Shown: positions 35,917-44,207 of the stretch, piece by piece
Numbering within the stretch: the first letter of the stretch is position 1
How the letters are laid out: the number at the start of each line of letters is the position of its first letter
NCBI RefSeq assembly: GCF_002797755.1
Contig: NZ_PGFI01000012.1
Coordinates: forward strand, 372,001-436,000
Length of the DNA: 64,000 nucleotides
Direction of reading: 5' to 3'
DNA from: Brevirhabdus pacifica
Lineage (GTDB): Bacteria; Pseudomonadota; Alphaproteobacteria; Rhodobacterales; Rhodobacteraceae
Program-made: the position numbers and the translations under genes
The notes under the pieces: generated by a model
Database searches by the model: none
Told to the model about the DNA's origin: nothing
Seen by the model: the letters and a program-made list of their open reading frames with translations, nothing else

Positions 35917-36633
35917 ATGACAGATCCCAAGAACCCGTCGGCTTCGAACAATCCTTCGACGAAGAAATCGCTCGATAACCCGCCCGCCGGCACCTCGACC
36001 TCGGCCAAGCCGATCACCGGCGCAGGCCAGAGCGCGGGCCAAAACTCGGGCCAAAGCTCGGGCCAAAGCTCGGGCAAAGCCGCATCCCACACCCCCAGCA
36101 GCTCCGCCCAGGGCGGCGCGACTGCGGACAAGGGCCTGACCCGCGACACCGCCAAGCAGGCCGTCTCGGACGCTGCCGAGGAAGCCAAGAGCCACGCCTC
36201 GAACCTGGCCGACAAGGCCCGCGACGAAGCCCGCACCCTGGCCGGCGACGCCAAGTCCATGGCCCATGACCGCGCCGAATCCTACAAGAACACCGCCGCC
36301 AATGAGGCCGGCAAGGTTGCCGACGCCCTGCGTAAGGCATCCGACGACCTGCGCGACGGCTCCCCCCAGGAGCGCGCGGTCAGCGAGATCGCCGCGGGTC
36401 TTGCCGGCGTGGCCGACACCATCCGCGATCGCGACATCAGCGATCTGATCACCGACGCGACCGACTTCGCCCGTCGCAACCCGGCCGCCTTCCTTGGTGG
36501 TGCCGCCCTGCTGGGCTTTGCCGCCTCGCGCTTTGCCAAGGCTTCGGGAAGCAACTCGGACGGGACCGGCTATCAGTCGCGCCGCACCGCATCGCAGGGA
36601 TACCAGGTCCCCGCCCGTACGGAGATTCACTGA
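35917..36633 (+). CDS. DUF883/ElaB-like stress protein
   Basis: 238 residues from ATG 35917 (AAGGAG upstream). N-terminal half is low complexity: Ser/Gly/Gln repeats around QSAGQNSGQSSGQSSG (residues about 36–52). The middle is a long amphipathic helix rich in Ala/Lys/Asp (EEAKSHASNLADKARDEA). The C-terminus has one membrane anchor NPAAFLGGAALLGFAASRF and a basic tail. This matches tail-anchored ribosome/membrane stress proteins of the DUF883 type and 'nutrient-deprivation-induced' proteins. Its stop overlaps the next ATG (TGATG), so the three genes form one operon. Confidence 0.75.
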   Translation: MTDPKNPSASNNPSTKKSLDNPPAGTSTSAKPITGAGQSAGQNSGQSSGQSSGKAASHTPSSSAQGGATADKGLTRDTAKQAVSDAAEEAKSHASNLADKARDEARTLAGDAKSMAHDRAESYKNTAANEAGKVADALRKASDDLRDGSPQERAVSEIAAGLAGVADTIRDRDISDLITDATDFARRNPAAFLGGAALLGFAASRFAKASGSNSDGTGYQSRRTASQGYQVPARTEIH

Positions 36634-37031
36634 TGCAGCCCAACTCTCCCAAATCCACCAGTTCGCTGGTCAGCGACGCGCTTTACCACGTCAGCGGCCT
36701 TGTCCGTAAGGAGATCGACCTTGCCAAGGCCGAGGTGAAATCCCGCCTCAGCTCGATGGGCACGGCGATCGGCCTGATCGTGGCCGGTGCCATCGTGGCG
36801 CTGGTTGCCCTCAACGTGCTGGCGGCCGCGCTAGTCGCGGCCCTGACCGAAGCCGGCCTCGACGGCGGCTGGGCCGCCCTGATCGTGGGCGTCGGCCTGG
36901 CACTCATCGCCTTCTTCGCCGCGATGAAGGGCGTCAACGACCTGAAAAATACCAATCTTACGCCGCGTCGCACCGTTCGCAACGTCAAGCGTGACACACA
37001 AGTTCTTAAGGAGACATACCATGGCGCATAA
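36633..37031 (+). CDS. Phage holin-like superfamily membrane protein (Phage_holin_3_6)
   Basis: 132 residues. The N-terminal amphipathic SDALYHVSGLVRKEIDLAKAE is the typical opening of PF07332 proteins. Two transmembrane helices follow (GLIVAGAIVALVALNVLAAAL and ALIVGVGLALIAFFAAM) and the basic tail is RRTVRNVKRDTQVLKE. Despite the name, this family is chromosomal and normally found beside DUF883 and DUF3618 genes rather than in prophages. The ATG shares an A with the previous stop. Confidence 0.88.
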   Translation: MQPNSPKSTSSLVSDALYHVSGLVRKEIDLAKAEVKSRLSSMGTAIGLIVAGAIVALVALNVLAAALVAALTEAGLDGGWAALIVGVGLALIAFFAAMKGVNDLKNTNLTPRRTVRNVKRDTQVLKETYHGA

Positions 37032-38085
37032 TCATGACCGTTCGCCTGAGCAGATCGAGCAGGAAATCGAGCAGGAGCGTTCGGCCCTGTCCCACACCCT
37101 CGAAAACCTTCAGCACCGCCTGTCCTTCGACAACATGTTCGGCGGCGTCGCCGAAAGTGTGAAGGAACATGGCGGCGAGATCGGCCATCAGGCCGTCCGC
37201 AAGGTCAAGGAAAACCCCATGGCCATCGCCCTTGCCGGCGTCGGCATCGCATGGATGATCCTGGGCAACCGCAACTCGGGCCAGGACACGGGCCATGATA
37301 TGGACCGTCGCGGCTATGGCGCGCGCCCCATGGGCTATGACGGCGGCGATATGCGTTCCAGCACCCTGCGCGACCCGTCCGACCGGGACGCGGGTGATTT
37401 CACCCGCCGCGTCGCCAAGGCCGACAGCGAGATGCGCTCGCAGGCCAGCGGCACAACCGGCCGCTACTCGGCCCCCTCCTATGCCGGCACCACCGCCGGT
37501 CATAGCGGCGAGACCGGCGAGATGCCGGAAGGTCCCGGCATCTGGACCCGCACCTCGGACGCCGTGAAGGGCAAGGCGCAACATCTGCTGTCGCGGATCT
37601 CGGAAGGCACCGAGGACATGAGCACCGAGGCCCGCGAGCGGGTGATGCGTGCCCGCGTCCGCGCCTACGAGGCCCAGCGCCACGCCGAGGACACCGCCCG
37701 TCGTGCCAAGTCGTCGGCGATCGACTTCTACGACCGCCAGCCGCTGGTCGCAGGGGCGCTTGCCCTGGCGACGGGTGCCCTGATCGGCAGCCTGCTGCCG
37801 CGCACCCAGCGCGAAGACGAAGCCTTCGGCACCCAGTCCGACCACCTCTTCGACGAGGCGCGCCGCGTCTACGAAGAAGAGAAGGTCAAGGCGCAGAAGG
37901 TCTACGAGGCCGCCAAGGACGAGGCCACGGCCATCGCCCGCGAGGCCCGCGACGAGACCCGTTCCTCCATCCCCGATGGCAAGAGCGTGGTCGAAAGCGT
38001 CGAAGCCAAGGCCAAATCCTCGGCCAAGCGCGTTGCCGATGCGGCCAAATCCGAGGCCGACAAGCAGAAGCTTGGCAAGATCTGA
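37021..38085 (+). CDS. DUF3618 domain-containing protein
   Basis: 354 residues from ATG 37021 (AAGGAGACATACC upstream), overlapping the holin-like gene by 11 bp. DUF3618 lies at residues 5–55: HDRSPEQIEQEIEQERSALS and LENLQHRLS. It is followed by a membrane helix PMAIALAGVGIAWMILGN (about 72–90), a Gly/Tyr/Met-rich linker, and a second membrane segment LVAGALALATGALIGSLL (about 242–260). Long Lys/Glu/Ala coiled-coil helices run to the C-terminus (SAKRVADAAKSEADKQK). Envelope-spanning stress protein; exact function unknown. Followed by a strong terminator. Confidence 0.85.
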   Translation: MAHNHDRSPEQIEQEIEQERSALSHTLENLQHRLSFDNMFGGVAESVKEHGGEIGHQAVRKVKENPMAIALAGVGIAWMILGNRNSGQDTGHDMDRRGYGARPMGYDGGDMRSSTLRDPSDRDAGDFTRRVAKADSEMRSQASGTTGRYSAPSYAGTTAGHSGETGEMPEGPGIWTRTSDAVKGKAQHLLSRISEGTEDMSTEARERVMRARVRAYEAQRHAEDTARRAKSSAIDFYDRQPLVAGALALATGALIGSLLPRTQREDEAFGTQSDHLFDEARRVYEEEKVKAQKVYEAAKDEATAIAREARDETRSSIPDGKSVVESVEAKAKSSAKRVADAAKSEADKQKLGKI

Positions 38086-38150
38086 ACGAAGATACCGGCG
38101 CGGCCCTTGTGAAGAGACGCGCCGGGTGCCCGCCCCTGAAGCTGGCAGAG

Positions 38151-38180
38151 AAAACCGGGCCTTTTGGCCCGGTTTTTTTA
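38151..38180 (+). terminator. Terminator of the DUF883/holin/DUF3618 operon
   Basis: Stem AACCGGGCC/GGCCCGGTT (38153–38161 and 38166–38174) with loop TTTT, then seven Ts. Confidence 0.9.
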
Positions 38181-38237
38181 TGTGCGGCGCATGGCGGGGC
38201 GCCGTATCATATGCTTCCCGGCATGATGGAGAGGGCT

Positions 38238-38549
38238 ATGACTGATGGCACAGGTCACGCATGCGGAGACGTTCAGCTGACGGGACAGTTGATCTGCACC
38301 TCTGAACAGTACGCCCGGATCGTCCGCCGTCGTCTGCCCGAACACGTCCGCCTGACATTGGCCGAGCCGGGGTGCATTTCGTTCACGGTAGCCCCGACCG
38401 ACGATCCCTTTGTCTGGTCCGTCGAAGAGCATTTTCGCGACGCAAAGGCTTTTCGCGCCCATCAGGACCGCGCCCGCGCCTCGGCTTGGGGCCGGGCCAC
38501 GGCCGATATCTCGCGCAGCTACCGGATCACGGGGCTGGACGGGGCGTGA
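38238..38549 (+). CDS. ABM-like antibiotic biosynthesis monooxygenase domain protein
   Basis: 103 residues from ATG 38238 (GGAGAGG upstream). Contains the ABM dimeric ferredoxin-like pattern: LTGQLICTSEQYARIVRRRL, LAEPGCISFTVAPTDDPFVW and VEEHFRDAKAFRAHQDRARA. The catalytic role in family members is quinol or heme-group monooxygenation, or simply stress-linked detoxification. Converges on ligD, 21 bp away. Confidence 0.82.
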   Translation: MTDGTGHACGDVQLTGQLICTSEQYARIVRRRLPEHVRLTLAEPGCISFTVAPTDDPFVWSVEEHFRDAKAFRAHQDRARASAWGRATADISRSYRITGLDGA

Positions 38550-38570
38550 CCCACAGGGTGGCCCGTGCCC

Positions 38571-41081
38571 CTATTCCCCGCTTGCGAAGACTTCCAGCCG
38601 GTCCACCACCTCGCGGGTGATCGACTGGGGCTCGGGGAAGGCAACCGGGCCGTTCTTGGCGCGGTCTTGTGCGGCAGACAGATCGAAGCGCGGCAACTTG
38701 CGCTTGTGGTCAAGCTCGCGCCAGTCGATGGGCATCGCCACGGGCGCCCCGGGACGGGCGCGCACCGAGTAGGGCGCGATGGCGGTGTTGCCCCGGTCAT
38801 TGCGCAGCCAGTCGATGAAGATCCGCCCCTTGCGCCGCGCCTTGGACATGGTGGCGGTGAACCGCTGCGGCTCGCGCTCGGCCAGGATGGTGGCGAAGGT
38901 CCGGGCAAAGCCGCGCACCGTGTCCCAGTCGTTGGACCGGCGCAGGGGCACCATGATGTGCACCCCCTTGCCGCCCGTCAGCATCAGCCCGCATTCCAGC
39001 CCCAGATCGGCCAGATGCTCGCGGATGTCCTGGGCCGCAGCACGCAGCTCGGCAAACCCCACAGCCTCGTCGGGGTCAAGGTCCAGCACCATACGGTCGG
39101 GCCGGTCCAGCCGGTCGACCTTCGCACCCCATAGGTGAAATTCGATCGTGCCCATCTGGACGGCGGTGACGAGGCCGCCGGCCGAGGTGACATACATGTA
39201 TTCGGCATCATCGCCGTCGGCCTCGTCTATGGCCACCTTGCGGATGGGATCCTCGAACCCCGGAGCCACGTGTTTCTGGAAGAACCCCGGATCCGACAGG
39301 CCCGAGGGGTGGCGCACCAGCGAAAGGGGCCGGCGGGCGGTCTCGTCCAGCATGGCCGGGGCCACGGCCGCATAATAGCGGGCAAGCTCCAGCTTGGTGG
39401 TGCCGGTATCCTCGAAGACGACCCGGTCGGGGCTTGAGATCGTGACGCCCGCGACCTTGGGGCCCGCTTTCCTTGACGCTTTCGCTTCGGGTTTGGCGGT
39501 CTTTGCATCGCTTGCCGCCTTCTCGCCCTTGCGGTTGCGGGCGGGAACCTCTTCGTCCATCTCCACCTCCTTGGCGGGCTTGTCGCCCCGCAGGCCCAGA
39601 TAACGCGAATGGCGCAGGCGCCCGTCGCCGGTGATCTCGCCATAGACAACCTCGGCCACCAGTTCGGGGCGCAGCCAGCGCACGCCGCGCGCAGGCGCGT
39701 CATCCGGGTCCGAAAGCGCGCTTTTGCTTACCTCCAGCGGGGCCATTGCCGCCGCAAGTTCGGCCATCCCCTCGTCCGAAAAGCCGGTGCCGACCTTGCC
39801 GCGATAGTGCAGCTTGCCACGCTCGTATGTGCCAAGAAGCAGCGACGAAAAGGGGCGACCGCGTTTGTCGGACTGCTGGTAGCCGACGATCACGAACTCG
39901 GCCCGCTTGTCGCATTTGACCTTGATCCAGCTTCGGCTGCGGCCCGCGCGATAGGGGCTGTCGGTGCGCTTTGCGACCAGCCCCTCGCCGCCGGCCTGAC
40001 AGATGGCGTCCAGCATGGCGGTGCCCTCGCCCTCGATCACGGTGGTGCTGGCAAGGGCCGCGCGGGCTGGCAGGCCGGACAAAAGCCCATCCAGCATCTC
40101 GCGCCGGTCGCGCAGGGGCAGGTCCGTAAGGGTCTTGCCGTCCAGCTCCAGCAGGTCAAAGGCCTGAAATGCCAGCGGCCCGCCGTGTTTCAACGCGGTC
40201 TGTAACGCGCCAAAGCCGCTGTGACCGGCCCCGGCGATAATCTCTCCGTCGATCAGGGCCGAGGCGCAGTCCAGCCGTTCGAACCACGGCACCAACTCGG
40301 CGAAGCGGTCGGTCCAGTCCTGACCGCTGCGGGTCCAGATCCGCACGCCGCCCTTGCCGATCGCTGCCTGCCCGCGATAGCCGTCGAGCTTCAGCTCGTG
40401 CCACCAGCCGTCGCCTTCGGGCACCGTGTCGCGCAGGGTGGCGAGCTGGGGTTTGCGGAACTTCGGACGGGCGGCTGTGCGGCGCGGCGGAAAGGCCGCC
40501 TTGCCCCCGGCGGCAATCGCGTCGAAATCCCGGCCCGACTGGATGCCGGTGGATTGCGCCTGCCCGATCTCGGCCGCCTTGCCCTCGACCACCGCCTCGT
40601 CGCGCTCTTTGATCATCAGCCAGTTCTCGCGGCCTTTGTCGGAAGCCTTTCGGCCCCGCATGCGCACCAAGGCCCAACCGCCGGTCAGGCGCTGGCCGTG
40701 GATGTTGAAATGCAGCTTGCCCGATTTCAGACCCTCATCGACATCATGCAGCGGCTGCCACCAGCCCAGATCCCACAGCATCACCGTGCCGCCGCCGTAT
40801 TCGTCCTTGGGAATGGTGCCCTCGAACTGCAGATAGGACAGGGGGTGATCCTCGGTCCGCACGGCAAGGCGCTTTTCGGCCGGATCCAGGCTGGGCCCCT
40901 TGGTGACGGCCCAGCTGAGCAGGACGCCGTCCCATTCGAGGCGCAGGTCGAAATGCAGGCGGGTGGCCGCGTGTTTCTGCATCGAGAACCGCAGCCCCAT
41001 GGCCGAGGGGGTGCCCTGCGCGTCCGGCTCGGGCGTTACCGCGAAATCGCGCTTGGCGAGATACCGGTCCAGCCGCGTCAT
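38571..41081 (-). CDS. ligD: Multifunctional ATP-dependent DNA ligase D
   Basis: Seals double-strand breaks with Ku in bacterial non-homologous end joining. 836 residues arranged PE–LIG–POL. The phosphoesterase domain (about 1–170) has HFDLRLEWDGVLLSWAV and LQFEGTIPKDEYGGGTV. The ligase domain (about 200–520) has the nucleotidyl Lys in HELKLDGYRG, ALIDGEII, EGLVAKRTDSPYRAGRS and WIKVKCDKRAEFVIVG. The primase/polymerase domain (about 545–836) has LVRHPSG, the catalytic DLDPDEAVGF pair of Asp, TGGKGVHIMVP and a C-terminal FVIDWLRNDRGNTAIAPYS-type segment (here IFIDWLRNDRGNT). Its ATG shares one base with the ku stop, so the pair is one operon. Confidence 0.96.
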   Translation of the reverse strand: MTRLDRYLAKRDFAVTPEPDAQGTPSAMGLRFSMQKHAATRLHFDLRLEWDGVLLSWAVTKGPSLDPAEKRLAVRTEDHPLSYLQFEGTIPKDEYGGGTVMLWDLGWWQPLHDVDEGLKSGKLHFNIHGQRLTGGWALVRMRGRKASDKGRENWLMIKERDEAVVEGKAAEIGQAQSTGIQSGRDFDAIAAGGKAAFPPRRTAARPKFRKPQLATLRDTVPEGDGWWHELKLDGYRGQAAIGKGGVRIWTRSGQDWTDRFAELVPWFERLDCASALIDGEIIAGAGHSGFGALQTALKHGGPLAFQAFDLLELDGKTLTDLPLRDRREMLDGLLSGLPARAALASTTVIEGEGTAMLDAICQAGGEGLVAKRTDSPYRAGRSRSWIKVKCDKRAEFVIVGYQQSDKRGRPFSSLLLGTYERGKLHYRGKVGTGFSDEGMAELAAAMAPLEVSKSALSDPDDAPARGVRWLRPELVAEVVYGEITGDGRLRHSRYLGLRGDKPAKEVEMDEEVPARNRKGEKAASDAKTAKPEAKASRKAGPKVAGVTISSPDRVVFEDTGTTKLELARYYAAVAPAMLDETARRPLSLVRHPSGLSDPGFFQKHVAPGFEDPIRKVAIDEADGDDAEYMYVTSAGGLVTAVQMGTIEFHLWGAKVDRLDRPDRMVLDLDPDEAVGFAELRAAAQDIREHLADLGLECGLMLTGGKGVHIMVPLRRSNDWDTVRGFARTFATILAEREPQRFTATMSKARRKGRIFIDWLRNDRGNTAIAPYSVRARPGAPVAMPIDWRELDHKRKLPRFDLSAAQDRAKNGPVAFPEPQSITREVVDRLEVFASGE

Positions 41082-42028
41082 CAGCCCGCCTTCCTGCTCC
41101 GACCGCCCGATTTCGTGGCGGCCGACTTCGAGGCCGGCTTGGACGCGGGTTTGGACGCAGCCTTGGCAGGCGCCTTGGACCCCTTGCTGCCCGCCGACTT
41201 CGACCCCGACGATCCCTTGGCCCCCGTCTTACCGCCGCCCGACCCGGCCAGGCTTTCCTTCAGCGCCGCCATCAGATCGACCACGTTACCGCCCTTGGGC
41301 GCGGCGGCGTCTTCGTCAGGGCGGGCCCGGGGCGTCTTGGAGTTGCGCCGTTTGGAGGCGATCAACTCCCGCAGGGCCTTGTCGTAATGATCCTCGAAAG
41401 CCTCGGGGTTGAACGGCGCCGTTTTCTTCTCGATCAGTTGCGTCGCCACGGCCAGAAGGTCGTCATCCGCCTTCTCGTCGGCAATCTGGGAGAAAAGCGG
41501 CTCGGCCTCGCGAATCTCGTCCCCGTAGAACAGCGTCTCGAGCAGCAGCCCGTCGCCGCAGGGTTTCACCGCGCAGAGGTATTCCTTCCCCCGCATCGTC
41601 ATCTGGCCCAGCCCCACCTTCTCGGCCTGCCGCAGGGCATCGCGCACCACGCGGTAGGCATCCTCTGCCAGGTCGTCCGATGGGACGATGTAATAGGGCT
41701 TGTCGAAATAGAGCGGCGGGATCTCGCAGGCGCCGACGAACTGGACCAGCTCGAAGGTCTTCTTGGTCTCCAGCCGGATCGCGTCGATCTCCTCGGGCTC
41801 GATCAGCAGGTATTCGTCGTCCCCCGTCTCATATCCCTTCATGATTTCCGAGGCATCCACGGGCCCGACACCGGGGACCGTTTTCTCATAGCGGACCCGC
41901 TGACCGCTGGGTCCGTGGATCTGGCGAAAGGAGACGCGGGCGCCGGTCTTGCTGGCGCTGTGGATCTCGATCGGGATCGAGACGAGCGACAGCCGAAGCT
42001 GGCCTTTCCAGACGGGACGCGACGCCAT
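41081..42028 (-). CDS. ku: Ku protein (non-homologous end joining)
   Basis: DNA end-binding homodimer recruiting LigD. 315 residues starting MASRPVWKGQLRLSLVSIPIE, the usual Ku N-terminus. Ku core elements are RVSFRQIHGPSGQRVRYEK, EIMKGYETGDDEYLLIEPEEI, PYYIVPSDDLAEDAYRVVRDAL and KEYLCAVKPCGDGLLLETLFY. After the core comes a Lys/Ser/Ala-rich tail (from about residue 255) such as GSKSAGSKGSKAPAKAASK, which in other Ku proteins binds DNA and threads along it. It lies directly upstream of ligD. An EcfG-like promoter is predicted 30 bases before its start. Confidence 0.96.
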   Translation of the reverse strand: MASRPVWKGQLRLSLVSIPIEIHSASKTGARVSFRQIHGPSGQRVRYEKTVPGVGPVDASEIMKGYETGDDEYLLIEPEEIDAIRLETKKTFELVQFVGACEIPPLYFDKPYYIVPSDDLAEDAYRVVRDALRQAEKVGLGQMTMRGKEYLCAVKPCGDGLLLETLFYGDEIREAEPLFSQIADEKADDDLLAVATQLIEKKTAPFNPEAFEDHYDKALRELIASKRRNSKTPRARPDEDAAAPKGGNVVDLMAALKESLAGSGGGKTGAKGSSGSKSAGSKGSKAPAKAASKPASKPASKSAATKSGGRSRKAG

Positions 42029-42057
42029 GGGAAATCCTTTCAGGTGTAAAAAGTCCC

Positions 42058-42082
42058 AACGCGGAACGGCCGGATTTGTTCA
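42058..42082 (-). promoter_or_regulatory. Candidate EcfG-type promoter of ku–ligD
   Basis: Minus strand TGAAC (42082–42078), 16-bp spacer, CGTT (42061–42058), one mismatch from GGAAC–N16–CGTT. The predicted start near 42051 leaves a ~23-base leader. In Sinorhizobium the ku/ligD genes are known to be under the EcfG homologue RpoE2. Confidence 0.45.
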
Positions 42083-42219
42083 CGGCATCGCCTGCGGGAA
42101 CCGGCCGCGAGGGGCCTGAAAAAATAACATAGTTTTTTTGTCGGATTTATTGCCAAGGCCTCGATGTTCGGTTAGCAGAGGCTTCAGAAGGTCAATCCGC
42201 ATTGCGCAAGGAGTGAATC

Positions 42220-43398
42220 ATGACCCAAAGCAAGACCCCCCGCACCATCCGCGCCCGCCGTCTGCTGACGCTGGGCACCGCCGCCGTTGGCCTCGCGGCC
42301 CCGGCCGTGTCCGGCACCCCGCCCGTCGGCGCGGGCTACCCCAACCCCTACCACATCAGCGATGCCGACAGCGCCAGCGCCAGCATCGTGCTTGCCTCTT
42401 CCGAAGGTGAAGGCGAGGGCGAAGGTGAAGGTGAAGCCAAGCGCCTGAAGCTCCTCAAGGGCGAAGGCGAAGGCGAAGGCGACGAGGCCCACGCCGAAGG
42501 TGAAGGCGAAGCTGGCGAGGAAGCTCACGCCGAGGCCGAAGGTGAAGGCGAAGCCGGCGAGGAAGCTCACGCCGAGGGCGAAGGCGAAGGCGAAGCCGGC
42601 GAGGAAGCTCACGCCGAGGGTGAAGGCGAAGGCGAAGCCGGTGAGGAAGCCCACGCCGAGGGCGAAGGTGAAGGTGAGGGCGAGGAAGCCCATGCCGAGG
42701 CAGAGGGTGAAGGCGAAGCCGCACCTGCCGCCGCCGCCGAGGGCGAGAGCGAGGGCGGTTCCTCCGAGAAGGGCGACGCCGTCACCTTCCAGCGTGACAT
42801 GGGCTTCATGGCTGGTCACCTGCGCGCGGGCCTGGCCCTTTACGAGCTGGGCGACCTCGAGGCTGCCAAGACCCACATGGGCCACCCGATCGAGGAGAAA
42901 TACGAGGCCGTCGCCGAAGAGCTGGAAGAGATGGGCCGCGGCGAGCTGCGCGGTGACATCGAGGCCCTCGCCGCCGCCGTCGAGCGTGACGCCGAACTGG
43001 CAGAGGTCCAAGGCCTCTTCGACACGGTCATCACCAACCTCGAAGGCGCCCGCGATCAGGCCGGTGGCGGCCCCCGCGCCCGTCTGCTGGCCCTCGCCGG
43101 CCTGACCCGCATCGCGGCCGAGGAATACGCCGTCGGCACCAAGGACGGCAAGATCGCCAACCTGCACGAATACCAGGACAGCTGGGGCTTCCTGCGGTCG
43201 GTCGAGGCCGAGGCGCAGCGCCTGTCCCAGGACGGTAACGCCGACGTGGCCAAGGCCGCCGGGCGCATCCTGGAGCTGGTCGGAGAGCTGGACACCGCCT
43301 ACGGCGACATGCAGGGCCTGGGCGAGATGAACATCGATCCCAGCCTGCTTTACGGCGCCGCCGCGCGCATGGAGCTGGCCGCGATGGCGGTGCGCTGA
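42220..43398 (+). CDS. Secreted acidic Glu/Gly-His repeat protein
   Basis: 392 residues from ATG 42220 (AAGGAG upstream). Likely signal peptide with twin-Arg-like basic start (TIRARRLLTLGTAAVGLAAPA), cleaved near residue 30. Residues about 60–175 are a low-complexity acidic region built on EGEG and GEEAHAEGEGEGEA units: at least five copies of a 14-residue (42-bp) repeat, each with one His. The C-terminal 200 residues form a helical domain: FMAGHLRAGLALYELGDLEA, HPIEEKYEAVAEELEE, RIAAEEYAVGTKDGKI and MELAAMAV. The acidic/His repeats suggest metal binding. It lies 4 bp upstream of a PiuC-type hydroxylase gene. I do not recognise a named family. Confidence 0.8.
   Translation: MTQSKTPRTIRARRLLTLGTAAVGLAAPAVSGTPPVGAGYPNPYHISDADSASASIVLASSEGEGEGEGEGEAKRLKLLKGEGEGEGDEAHAEGEGEAGEEAHAEAEGEGEAGEEAHAEGEGEGEAGEEAHAEGEGEGEAGEEAHAEGEGEGEGEEAHAEAEGEGEAAPAAAAEGESEGGSSEKGDAVTFQRDMGFMAGHLRAGLALYELGDLEAAKTHMGHPIEEKYEAVAEELEEMGRGELRGDIEALAAAVERDAELAEVQGLFDTVITNLEGARDQAGGGPRARLLALAGLTRIAAEEYAVGTKDGKIANLHEYQDSWGFLRSVEAEAQRLSQDGNADVAKAAGRILELVGELDTAYGDMQGLGEMNIDPSLLYGAAARMELAAMAVR
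42405..42735 (+). repeat. In-gene 42-bp tandem repeat encoding Glu/Gly/His
   Basis: Coding tandem repeat, about 42 bp per unit, encoding GEEAHAEGEGEGEA and close variants, flanked by shorter GAAGGC/GAAGGT hexamer runs encoding EG. It is prone to slippage, so repeat number may vary between strains. Confidence 0.9.
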
Positions 43399-43401
43399 AC
43401 C

Positions 43402-44061
43402 ATGGTCTTCGTTCTGGGAAACGTTCTTGACCAGGCCGAGGTGGCAGCCCTGCGGGAGGCTGCCACCGCCCTGCCCTACAAGGACGGCCGCGCCACGGCG
43501 GGCCGCTACGCCCGCGGCGTCAAGCGCAACGAGCAGGCCGCCAAGTCCGACGCCCTCTCGGCGGTGCTGAGCAAGGCCACCGAGGCGCTCTCGCGCCACG
43601 AGGTCTTCCGCTCGGTCGCCCGGCCCCGCAAGTTCGTCCGAACGCTGGTGTCGCGCTACGGGCCCGGCATGGAATACGGCACCCATGTGGATGACGCGAT
43701 CATGGCCGGTGCGCGCACCGACATGTCCTTCACCCTCTTTCTGTCGCCCCTCGACAGCTACGAGGGTGGTGGGCTGATCATGGAAGAGCAGATCGAGGAT
43801 CGCCGCTTCCGGCTGGAGCCTGGCGACGCGGTCCTCTACCCGACCTCGGTCCTGCACCGGGTCGAGGGCGTGACCAGCGGCGAGCGGCTGGCCATCGTCG
43901 GCTGGATCCAGAGCTGGGTCCGGGACCCGGCCCGGCGCGAGGTGCTGCACGACCTGGACGTGGCCGCCGACGCCCTTTTCCGGGACAGCGGCAAGACCCC
44001 GCATTTCGACCGGCTGCTCAAGGCCAAGGCAAACCTATACCGGATGTGGGCCGAAGGCTGA
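43402..44061 (+). CDS. PKHD-type Fe(II)/2-oxoglutarate hydroxylase (PiuC/YbiX-like)
   Basis: 219 residues starting MVFVLGNVLDQAEVAALREAA. Double-stranded beta-helix Fe(II)/2OG dioxygenase: the metal His and Asp are in MEYGTHVDDAIM (about residues 93–98), the distal His in VLHRVEGV (about 155) and the 2OG-binding Arg in GERLAIVGWIQSW. PiuC homologues accompany TonB-dependent siderophore receptors in Pseudomonas and are iron-regulated. Here the gene is downstream of the acidic EG/His-repeat protein by 4 bp, so a shared role in iron is suggested but unproven. Followed by a strong terminator. Confidence 0.92.
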   Translation: MVFVLGNVLDQAEVAALREAATALPYKDGRATAGRYARGVKRNEQAAKSDALSAVLSKATEALSRHEVFRSVARPRKFVRTLVSRYGPGMEYGTHVDDAIMAGARTDMSFTLFLSPLDSYEGGGLIMEEQIEDRRFRLEPGDAVLYPTSVLHRVEGVTSGERLAIVGWIQSWVRDPARREVLHDLDVAADALFRDSGKTPHFDRLLKAKANLYRMWAEG

Positions 44062-44087
44062 GCCAGCCCCGCCACGCCCGGATGTGC

Positions 44088-44120
44088 AAAGGCCCCGCCT
44101 CCTCCCCGGCGGGGCCTTTC
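44088..44120 (+). terminator. Terminator of the EG-repeat/hydroxylase operon
   Basis: 12-bp stem AAAGGCCCCGCC/GGCGGGGCCTTT (44088–44099 and 44108–44119) with loop TCCTCCCC. Confidence 0.85.
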
Positions 44121-44207
44121 GCGTTGGTGTCCCGCAGGCCGCGCTGGGTGCTGGCGCCCGGCCCCGGAACGCGCTAGCTATCCGGGGTCCGATACGAGGT
44201 TTCCCTG

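Noticed and set aside
36633-37031. Prophage holin
   Set aside because: The Phage_holin_3_6 name is historical; no lysis or phage structural genes are nearby, and the neighbours are DUF883/DUF3618.
42405-42735. CRISPR-like repeat array
   Set aside because: The repeats are in-frame, direct and spacer-free, encoding EG/His units inside a protein; not a CRISPR array.
44165-44190. EcfG-like site before ygiC
   Set aside because: GGAAC occurs but no GTT follows at 16–17 bp.
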